From positions 1,116,001 to 1,180,000 of the forward strand of contig NZ_BMIQ01000001.1 of the NCBI RefSeq assembly GCF_014642635.1: DNA of 64,000 nt, in the 5' to 3' direction. Below the pieces are notes generated by a model. That model was not told the DNA's origin and did not search any database. It worked only from the letters and a program-made list of their open reading frames with translations. This document shows positions 57,451 to 64,000 of the stretch, in pieces (within the stretch, counting starts at the first letter, position 1; the number at the start of each line of letters is the position of its first letter). The DNA is from Aureimonas endophytica (GTDB taxonomy: Bacteria; Pseudomonadota; Alphaproteobacteria; Rhizobiales; Rhizobiaceae). Both the position numbers and the translations under genes were made by a program.

Positions 57451-58287
57451 TCAGTCGCGCTTGAAGATCATCCGGCCGAGCCAGCCCGTCGCCATGGCCA
57501 GCGCCACGGCGAAGACGCCGTAATAGGTGCCGTAGCGATGCGCGAGATTGGAGACGGTGCTTTCGAAGCCGGACTTCACCACCCAGAGCGTGTCGGTGCG
57601 CTCGCGCAGGAAGACGCCGCGCCGGAACAGGAAGGCGCGCGCCACGTGACGACCGACCGGCAGGTCGGCCGGAAGCTGGAGCTCGGCGCGGAACAGCGTG
57701 GCGCTGACGAATTCCACCGTGCCGAAGCTCTCGCGGAACAGGCCGCGATCGCTGCGGATGCGCCGCACCGCCTCGGCATAGCGGTCGCGGTTCGGCAGCG
57801 CCGCGCGCCCTTCGGCGCGCCGGCTCATCTGGAGATTGTCGATGCCGATCGAGAGCTGCGACAGGACCTGCGGCCCGGCGATGTCGCCGAGCCGGCGCGT
57901 CGCGGCGAGCGAATAGGAGGCGGGCACCGTGTCGAAGCGCTCCGAGCCCTGGTTGATCCAGAGCCCGAGCGTGCGCTCCTTCTCGCGCACGACGATCGGC
58001 ACCTGCGGCCCTTCCAGCGCGACGACGATGTCGTAGCCGCCCTGGCGCATGATGCGCCCGTCGGCATTGTCGAGGACGCCGAAGATCACCAGCCGCGCGC
58101 CGGAAAAGTCCGGCGCGATGACGATCTCCTCGGTGGACAGGCCGATCTCGAAGGCTTCGGGCAGACCAGGGGCGCTCTCGCCCGGAATGGCCTGTCCCGG
58201 CGCCGGCTCGCTCTCCTCGGTCCGGCCCGGCCGGGCGGCGAGGACGGCGCCGCCGACGAGCAGCGCGAGGAGGTCCCGGCGCCGCAT
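57451..58287 (-). CDS. TIGR02186-family membrane-anchored protein, TauE/SafE partner
   Basis: 278 residues. A signal peptide (about 1-20, LLALLVGGAVLAARPG) is followed by a beta-rich periplasmic domain (ESFEIGLSTEEIVIAPDFSG-like start, IVVREKERTLGLWINQ, DIAGPQVLSQLSIG). A C-terminal membrane helix closes it (YYGVFAVALAMATGWLG). The order matches the TIGR02186 proteins found next to TauE/SafE permeases in alphaproteobacteria. It lies one base downstream of the TauE gene, so the two are coupled. Its role in anion export is inferred from this linkage. Confidence 0.85.
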   Translation of the reverse strand: MRRRDLLALLVGGAVLAARPGRTEESEPAPGQAIPGESAPGLPEAFEIGLSTEEIVIAPDFSGARLVIFGVLDNADGRIMRQGGYDIVVALEGPQVPIVVREKERTLGLWINQGSERFDTVPASYSLAATRRLGDIAGPQVLSQLSIGIDNLQMSRRAEGRAALPNRDRYAEAVRRIRSDRGLFRESFGTVEFVSATLFRAELQLPADLPVGRHVARAFLFRRGVFLRERTDTLWVVKSGFESTVSNLAHRYGTYYGVFAVALAMATGWLGRMIFKRD

Positions 58288-58288
58288 G

Positions 58289-59218
58289 TCAGTTCGTCTC
58301 GCCGCTCGGCAGGCTGATCGAATAGATGTCGCCCGGATAGACGACGAGCTCGACGCCGAGGCGCACGCAGACCGACAGGACCAGAAGGGCGAGAAGCGCG
58401 CGCAGCTGCTCGCCGCGCAGTTTCTGGCCGGCGCGCGCCCCGAACTGCGCCCCCACCACGCCGCCGACCATCAGGAGGAAGGCGAGCACGATGTCGACCG
58501 TCGTGTTGGTCGCCGCCTGGAGCACGGTGGTCACCGCCGCCGTGAAGATGATCTGGAACAGCGAGGTGCCGATGACGACATTGGTCGGCACGCGCAGGAG
58601 ATAGATCATCGCCGGCACCATGATGAAGCCGCCGCCGACGCCCATCACCGCCGCGAGGATGCCGATCAGGAACCCGAGGCCGAGAACGGGGATGACCGAG
58701 ACATAGAGCTTGGAGCGCTGGAAGCGCATCTTCAGCGGCAGGCGGTGGATCCAGTTGTGATGGCCGGGGCGCCGCGGATCGGCCGGCTGGCCCTTGGTGG
58801 AGCGGCGCATGGCGCGCAGGCTCTCGGCAAGCATGAGCCCGCCGACCGAGCCGAGAAAGGCAACGTAGAGCAACGAGACGACGAGATCGAGCTGGCCGAG
58901 CCGGCGCAGCAGGCTGAAGATGAAGACGCCCGCCCCCGAGCCGAGCGCGCCGCCGATGAGCAGCATCGTGCCGAGCTTGATGTCGAGCGTGCCGCGCTTG
59001 TAGTGGAACAGCGCGCCGGAGAAGGACGAGGCAATGACCTGATTGCCGCCGGTGGCCACGGCGACGGCCGGCGGGATGTTGTAGAAGATCAGGAGCGGCG
59101 TGATCAGGAAGCCGCCCCCGACCCCGAACATGCCGGACAGGAAGCCGACGGCGGCGCCCATGCCGATGATCACCAGCACGTTCACCGGAATCTCGGCGAT
59201 GGGCAGATAGAGGCTCAA
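58289..59218 (-). CDS. TauE/SafE-family anion/sulfonate exporter
   Basis: 309 residues with about eight membrane helices. The two family repeats each hold a GGG motif: GFLSGMFGVGGGFLITPLLI at the front and GILAAVMGVGGGFIMVPAMIY in the middle. TauE/SafE proteins are proposed to export sulfite, sulfoacetate or related anions. The TIGR02186 gene follows immediately. A His-rich cytosolic loop (RRPGHHNWIHRLP) separates the halves. Confidence 0.92.
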   Translation of the reverse strand: MSLYLPIAEIPVNVLVIIGMGAAVGFLSGMFGVGGGFLITPLLIFYNIPPAVAVATGGNQVIASSFSGALFHYKRGTLDIKLGTMLLIGGALGSGAGVFIFSLLRRLGQLDLVVSLLYVAFLGSVGGLMLAESLRAMRRSTKGQPADPRRPGHHNWIHRLPLKMRFQRSKLYVSVIPVLGLGFLIGILAAVMGVGGGFIMVPAMIYLLRVPTNVVIGTSLFQIIFTAAVTTVLQAATNTTVDIVLAFLLMVGGVVGAQFGARAGQKLRGEQLRALLALLVLSVCVRLGVELVVYPGDIYSISLPSGETN

Positions 59219-59329
59219 GCGGCGGCGTCCGGGTTGCGGGCGGTCGGCGCGTGTCCCCTCGGTCGGTTCGCGCTCCGACGCCCAGAACAGGCGATTCGGT
59301 CCTGATCGGTCTTACAGGATAAGAATGAA

Positions 59330-59357
59330 AAAGGGCGATCCCGAAGGACCGCCCTTT
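59330..59357 (-). terminator. Rho-independent terminator of the podJ-like gene
   Basis: AAAGGGCG and CGCCCTTT pair around a UUCG-type loop. On the minus strand the stem is followed by TTTTTCATTC. It lies 41 bases past the stop at 59398. Confidence 0.85.
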
Positions 59358-59397
59358 CGCGACATCGCGGAGGGGTTCGTCCGACGCCCGTCCCGCC

Positions 59398-62300
59398 TCA
59401 GCCGTTCTTCTTCTGGAGCAGCATGCGGATCAGCGGCGCGTCGATCTCGCCCGTCGCCTTCAGGCCGTTGTCCTTCTGGAAGGCGGTGATCGCCACCTTG
59501 GTCTTCTCGCCGAGCCGCCCGTCCGGCGCCCCGGCATCGTAGCCGAGGCGGCCGAGAATGGTTTGGATGTTGCGCACCGCCTTCGTCATGTCGATCGAGG
59601 AGGTCTGGTCGCGGCGCTCCTGCCATTCGGCGGGAATGTCGACGGTGTTGGCGGCCTCGACGCGCGGCTGCGGCGCGAAGGCCTTGATCGCCGCCTGGGC
59701 GCCGGCGAGCTCGTCCGCCTTCAGCGACTTGCCGATCTCGTCGCGCTTGGCGGCGGCGTCGCTGTCGCCGCCATCGGCGACGATCCCGAACCAGGTATAG
59801 GACTGGACGAGATCGCGCGGCACGCCGGAGCCGCGCGCATAGAGGATGCCGAGATTGTACTGGCTGTCGCGCATGCCGTGCTGGGCCGCCTCGACGAACC
59901 AGCGCGCCGCCGCTTCCGGCTGCGAGCGCCCGTCGATGCCCGTCGCGTAGAGCACGGCGAGATTGTGCATGGCGCGCACATTGCCGGCCTTCGCCGCCAG
60001 CGTGTACCAGTCGCGCGCCACCGTCGTATCGCGGGGCGTGCCGTTGCCCTTCTCGTAGAGCGTGCCGAGGCTGTATTGCGCCGGGGCGAAGCCCTGGAGC
60101 GCCGCCTGGGCGAACCAGTCGAGCGCCTCGTCCGGCTTCGGCCCGCCGTCGCGGCCCTCCATCAGGCGCAGGCCGATCTCGAAGGCGGCCTTCGGATTGC
60201 CGGTGCGCGCCGCATCCTTCAACGCGACGGGACCGATCGCGTCCGGCGGCAGCGGCGTGCGGATCAGCGCGGCGGCCGGCAGCTTGGCGCGCAGCTCGGC
60301 GAGCGTCGCTGTCGCCTCGCTGCCGTCGCGCAGCGCCGGGGCATCGGCGGGCGCGGTCTCGGCGACGGTCGCCTCCGCCGCCGGCATCGGGGCCTCGGCC
60401 ACGGGCGCCACCGGCGCCGGAGGTTCGCTCGCCGCCTGTTCGGAGGCCACGGGAGCGGCCGGCGCCGGGAGCGCGGCCTCGCTGGTGGCCGCGGGGACCG
60501 GCGCGGCACCTTCCGGCGCCAGCGGGGCGGCCGCCGGCGCGGCTTCGGCGGTGACGGACGCGGGTTCAGGCGTCGGCTCGATCGCGGCGGCGCTCTCGTC
60601 GGCCGCGACCGGCGCGGAGGCCGTCTCGGCTGCGGGATCGGCGAGCATCATCTTGCTCATCGGCAGGGCGGACAGGGCGACGATCACCGCCACGACGCCC
60701 GTGATGATCGCCTTGCGGCGGCGCGACAGGATGGACCAGAGGCCCCGGCCTTCCGGCGCCTCGGCGACGCGGCTCAGCTTCTCGGCCTCTTCGCTCGCCG
60801 CCTTCACGGCCTCGCGCGCGGCGGCGCGGGTCTCGGCCTCCACGGCCGGGCGCTCCACGCCCTCGGCGCGGCTGCGCTGGGCGGCCCGGACGCGCTCCAG
60901 CAGCGCCCCGATATCCGGCATGCCCGACCCCGGCTCCAGCGGGCGGTTCATCTCCTCGCGGTCGATCGGCACGGACATGTCGAGCCCGCCGGCGGGCGCG
61001 GCCTCGCGCGCCTTGGCGGCGGCCAGGGTCTCGCGGGCGCGTTCGGCGAGGCCGAGCGCCGAGGCGGCGAGGTCGGGGGCCGGAGCCGCCACCGGCGCCG
61101 GGCGGTTATAGTCGAAGCGATCCGTATCGATTTCGGCCGCATGCGCCACCGGCGCGGCCTCGGGCGCCGTCACCACCATCGCGGCCGGGGCGGCCGGCGG
61201 AACAGTCGCGGCGACGGTCGCGGCCCGTGCCTCGCCCGGGATCTCGGCCTCGATCAGTTCCAGGCGGTCGACGATCTTCAGAAGCGTCTTGTGGACGGCC
61301 TCGAAGACGTCGTTCGACCGGCCTTCCGTCTGGCGCGACAGGGTTTCGAGGAGTTGCAGGTTTTCCGACAGCTTGGCGATATGCTCGGCCTGGCGCTGCT
61401 CGCCCAGCTGCTGCATGCGCCGCGCGGTCTCGTCGGCCACCTCGCGCGCCGCCTGGATCAGCGTCTCGCGATGCTCGTCCAGCCGCTGCTCGATGGCGAG
61501 GAGGCGCAGGTCGAACTCCGCCTCGAAATCCTCCTGGAAGGTGCCGACACGGGCGAGGCTTTCCGACAGCCGCTCGATCTGCGCCTCCAGCGAGCGGATC
61601 GCCGTCTCGTCGGCGGCGGAACCGGCCGGACCCGTTTCCAGCTTCTCGGCCAGCGCGTTCAGCCGGCTCTCGATCGCCGCCGTGTCGAGCTTCGGCACGT
61701 CGATCTCGGCGATCACCTGTTCCAGATGGCCGGCCAGCGAGCGCACGCGCTCCTCGACCGAGGCGAGGTCGATGCGCTGCGGCTCGAGCTCGGCCAGCGC
61801 CGTGTCGACGCGATGCGTCAAGGCCTCGATCCGGGTCGCCAGCTCGACGCCGGTCGAACTCGCCGAGAGTTCCTCGACACGGGCCGAGAGATCGACGATC
61901 CGCGCCGCGAGCTGCTCGTCGGGGCCGCCGAGGCTCATGCCGTCGATGCGGGCGGACAGGGCCGCGATGCGCGCCTCGATCCGCTCGATCGGGGCCATGT
62001 CGAAGGCGGGCACGGTGACGATGGCGCGCGAGATCTCGTCCAGCCGCTCTTCCAGCGCCTGGAAGTTCTGGAGATCGGCCTCCTCGCTGCGCCGGGACAG
62101 CGCCTCGAAATTCGCCGCGAGGCCACGGATCCGCTCCTCGAGGCCCGACAGGTCGAGGCTGCTCGGAATGCTTTCGAGCTTCTCCTCGATCTGCTCCATC
62201 CGCCCGGCGAGCGCGCGGATATTCTCCTCGACCTGGCCGCGATCCAGCCGTTCCTCGAGCGCGGCCCAGCGCGCCTCGGCGGCGCGCAGAGGGCCGGCCG

Positions 62301-63327
62301 GATCGTCCATCATGGTCTCGAGCTTGGCGCGCAGTTCGCCCAGCTCCTCGCGGATCGACTGCGACAGGGCGCTCTGGTCGGGCGCGCTGCGGTAATGTTC
62401 CTCGAAGGCGTCCCAGCGGCGCTCGACCGCCTGGACCTGATCCTCGCGGGCGAGCGAGCGCAGCGATTCGCGCAGGCGCTCCAGCTCGCTCTTCAGTTCC
62501 GCCTTGGCGGCGAGGCTTTCCTGCGCGTCGACGGCATAGCGGTCCTCGAAGCTGCGCCAGCGCTCGCCGACGGCCTCGACCGTCGTCTCGCGGGCGAAAT
62601 GCTGGAAGAGATGACGCAGCTCCTCCAGTTCGGAGCGCATGGTGTTCAGGGTCGAGCGGTCGGCGCCCGCCTCCGTCAGCCGCGCCAGGGAAGCGGACAT
62701 CGACTGGAGCTCGTCGCCGATCGCCTCCGCGCTCTCGCGGTTCTCGATCATCAGACGCAGCTGCTCGAAGGCGGCGCGCATCTCGTCGAAATTGCGCTCG
62801 AAGGGCGGGCGGGCATTGGCCTCGCGCATCTCCTCGCGCAGGCGCTGCAGCTCGGCCGCCACCTCGGTCATCAGACGGTAGTTGCCGTCCTCCTTGTTCA
62901 GGGTCTCGGCCTCGGAGGCGAGATTGGCGAAGCGGCGGAGAAGGGTGCCGGGATCGACGCCGGCGCCGGAGGGCGTGGCGGAACGGGGGCTCGGCGCGGC
63001 GGCGCGCCGCTCCGGCTGGCCGTCGCGCCGGCCTTCGGCGGCCGGGCGCTCGGCCATCTCGTCCAGCATCTGGCGGCGCATGACGATCTCGGACACGGCA
63101 TCGGCGAGAGCGGCGGGCCGGCGGGAAGCCGGCGCCGCCGCGACGGCGGCAGCGGCGGTCGAGGGACGAGGCGGCGCGGGCGGGCGGGCGGCGCGCCGCG
63201 ACGGATGGGCGGCGGGCAGACTGGCGAGCCGCGCCTCAAGCGATTCCAGGGTTCGACTGAGCGACGACAAGGGCGATTCGCTGCGATCGTCGTATCCGGT
63301 ACGCGCGGATGCCTCCGGCCTGACCAT
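59398..63327 (-). CDS. PodJ-like polar localisation protein with Sel1 repeats and peptidoglycan-binding domain
   Basis: 1309 residues from ATG 63327; the frame is open further up, but homology and a plausible ribosome site (GGAGACGAAGGGG) favour this start. Residues 1-120 are disordered and Ala/Arg/Pro-rich. About 130-720 is a long coiled coil of Leu/Glu/Arg heptads (SASLARLTEAGADRSTLNTM and similar). One membrane helix lies near 872-892 (KAIITGVVAVIVALSALPM), then a Pro/Ala/Glu periplasmic stretch. Sel1 repeats follow at about 1042-1190 (AAFEIGLRLMEG, AQYSLGTLYEKG, AMHNLAVLYATG) and a PG_binding_1 domain at 1246-1309 (IQTILGRLGYDAGAPDGRLG). The layout is that of PodJ, which organises cell poles and recruits signalling proteins. 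Confidence 0.82.
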   Translation of the reverse strand: MVRPEASARTGYDDRSESPLSSLSRTLESLEARLASLPAAHPSRRAARPPAPPRPSTAAAAVAAAPASRRPAALADAVSEIVMRRQMLDEMAERPAAEGRRDGQPERRAAAPSPRSATPSGAGVDPGTLLRRFANLASEAETLNKEDGNYRLMTEVAAELQRLREEMREANARPPFERNFDEMRAAFEQLRLMIENRESAEAIGDELQSMSASLARLTEAGADRSTLNTMRSELEELRHLFQHFARETTVEAVGERWRSFEDRYAVDAQESLAAKAELKSELERLRESLRSLAREDQVQAVERRWDAFEEHYRSAPDQSALSQSIREELGELRAKLETMMDDPAGPLRAAEARWAALEERLDRGQVEENIRALAGRMEQIEEKLESIPSSLDLSGLEERIRGLAANFEALSRRSEEADLQNFQALEERLDEISRAIVTVPAFDMAPIERIEARIAALSARIDGMSLGGPDEQLAARIVDLSARVEELSASSTGVELATRIEALTHRVDTALAELEPQRIDLASVEERVRSLAGHLEQVIAEIDVPKLDTAAIESRLNALAEKLETGPAGSAADETAIRSLEAQIERLSESLARVGTFQEDFEAEFDLRLLAIEQRLDEHRETLIQAAREVADETARRMQQLGEQRQAEHIAKLSENLQLLETLSRQTEGRSNDVFEAVHKTLLKIVDRLELIEAEIPGEARAATVAATVPPAAPAAMVVTAPEAAPVAHAAEIDTDRFDYNRPAPVAAPAPDLAASALGLAERARETLAAAKAREAAPAGGLDMSVPIDREEMNRPLEPGSGMPDIGALLERVRAAQRSRAEGVERPAVEAETRAAAREAVKAASEEAEKLSRVAEAPEGRGLWSILSRRRKAIITGVVAVIVALSALPMSKMMLADPAAETASAPVAADESAAAIEPTPEPASVTAEAAPAAAPLAPEGAAPVPAATSEAALPAPAAPVASEQAASEPPAPVAPVAEAPMPAAEATVAETAPADAPALRDGSEATATLAELRAKLPAAALIRTPLPPDAIGPVALKDAARTGNPKAAFEIGLRLMEGRDGGPKPDEALDWFAQAALQGFAPAQYSLGTLYEKGNGTPRDTTVARDWYTLAAKAGNVRAMHNLAVLYATGIDGRSQPEAAARWFVEAAQHGMRDSQYNLGILYARGSGVPRDLVQSYTWFGIVADGGDSDAAAKRDEIGKSLKADELAGAQAAIKAFAPQPRVEAANTVDIPAEWQERRDQTSSIDMTKAVRNIQTILGRLGYDAGAPDGRLGEKTKVAITAFQKDNGLKATGEIDAPLIRMLLQKKNG

Positions 63328-63588
63328 CCCCTTCGTCTCCTTCGTCCGCTCTGCGGTCCCGCGACCCGTCGCTCGACTTTTCGGTTGATCCTTCACGCAA
63401 CAAAATTTAACGCGAACGAAACCGCTGGTCGAATTCTTAACCATATAGAAAGGGTGAGTTGACCGAAGCTGGAGTGTGCGTTCGAAGTCTCTCCTGCTGC
63501 CTCATTGCTGTCGCTATCCAAGTGGCATCAATCGGGTCGCAAGTGGTCACGGAACGTATCAAACGCATCGGTGAATTCGGGAAATGCC

Positions 63589-64000
63589 ATGGAAAAAGCA
63601 GCTCACCTCGAGAATGAGGGCGAGAGCGAAGGGCAACTGAACGTCAGGCTGCTGCTCGGAATCGAGAGATCGGACAACGACGACGACGGCAGGCAGGTTT
63701 TCAAGATCGGCGACCTCGCCCGCGAGTTCGGCGTCACCCTGCGCACCCTGCGCTTCTATGAAGACCGCGGGCTGCTCAGCCCGGAGCGGCGGGGCACGAC
63801 GCGCCTCTATTCCCGCAAGGATCGCAAGCGCCTGCGCCTGGTGCTGCTCGGCAAGGCGCTCGGCTTCTCGCTGACGGAAGCCCGGCAGATGATCGACGTC
63901 TATCACCAGCCGAACGGGCGCCGACGCCAGCTCGAAGTCGCGATAGAGCGCTTCGCCGAGCAACGGGACGTGCTTCTGGCCCAGCGCCGCGAGATCGAGG
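63589..64000 (+). CDS. MerR-family transcriptional regulator, N-terminal part (cut by window edge)
   Basis: 137 codons to the window edge, from ATG 63589 with a weak GGGAAATGCC ahead. After a 37-residue acidic lead, the MerR winged helix reads FKIGDLAREFGVTLRTLRFYEDRGLL, then SPERRGTTRLYSRKDRKRLRL. The dimerisation helix follows (LEVAIERFAEQRDVLLAQRRE). In Rhizobiales a very similar MerR gene precedes acyl-CoA dehydrogenase and other fatty-acid oxidation genes; these would lie past the window. No cysteines for metal binding are visible in the part shown. The 261 bases before it hold AT-rich DNA and no gene. Confidence 0.9.
   Translation, partial: MEKAAHLENEGESEGQLNVRLLLGIERSDNDDDGRQVFKIGDLAREFGVTLRTLRFYEDRGLLSPERRGTTRLYSRKDRKRLRLVLLGKALGFSLTEARQMIDVYHQPNGRRRQLEVAIERFAEQRDVLLAQRREIE

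Noticed and set aside
59563-63462. A 1299-residue open frame on the plus strand antisense to the PodJ-like gene
   Set aside because: It is rich in Arg, Gly, Leu and Ala with no domain or signal, as expected from the high third-position GC of the real gene on the other strand. It has no ribosome site and no gene-like order.

Overview
The window is gene-dense, GC-rich DNA (roughly two thirds G+C by eye) from an alphaproteobacterium, very probably of the order Hyphomicrobiales (Rhizobiales). The grounds are the gene orders ruvC/A/B - ybgC - tolQRAB - pal - cpoB - tilS - ftsH - glmM, serC - serA, and zapA - DUF4164 opposite gap, together with Omp25/31-type outer membrane proteins, a PodJ-like polarity protein and an RpoH sigma factor. 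I cannot name a genus. Most of the window is core chromosome. There are no rRNA genes, no CRISPR array and no recognisable insertion sequence, and I found one tRNA.

Region by region. 1-4 kb: a cut-off TrmH-type rRNA/tRNA methyltransferase, a small lipoprotein, a copper cluster (DUF2946 protein, PCu(A)C chaperone, CopC-CopD fusion) and tRNA-Glu(CTC). 4-8 kb: rluD divergent from a small membrane protein, rpoH behind a heat-shock-like promoter, and a ridA/tetR divergent pair with two matched operators. 8-19 kb: a proline/alanine-rich membrane-anchored protein, purA, a DMT transporter, serA and serC, two tandem outer membrane beta-barrels and glmM. 19-32 kb: ftsH, tilS and the complete Tol-Pal envelope operon, then ybgC and the ruv genes. 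A VapBC-type toxin-antitoxin pair is spliced between ruvC and ruvA. 32-45 kb: a serine hydrolase, a Uma2 nuclease-like protein, yebC, an exported metallo-hydrolase, a YmdB-type phosphoesterase, a GST, a CAP lipoprotein, 5-formyl-THF cyclo-ligase, an orphan ParD-like antitoxin, a likely structured RNA, a two-gene ABC exporter, zapA/DUF4164, gap and a K+/H+ antiporter.

45.4-47.2 kb is the clearest accessory segment. A low-GC toxin/immunity module (RNase A-like toxin plus CdiI-like immunity protein) lies between two 62-bp direct repeats that duplicate the 3' end of the neighbouring exonuclease gene. The toxin gene appears broken by two single-base homopolymer expansions.

47-64 kb: three of the four ligase-associated DNA-repair genes (exonuclease, DEXH helicase, PdeM phosphoesterase) without the ATP-dependent ligase. 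Among and after them come an SDR, a TPR-methyltransferase, a YitT protein, a SulP transporter, DUF3429 and cupin proteins, a TIGR02186/TauE pair, the 1309-residue PodJ-like protein and a cut-off MerR regulator.

Functionally the window links envelope integrity and division (Tol-Pal, FtsH, GlmM, ZapA, PodJ-like), DNA repair (RuvABC and the ligase-associated set), serine biosynthesis (SerA, SerC) and stress control (RpoH, FtsH). All assignments come from reading the sequence; no database search was run.
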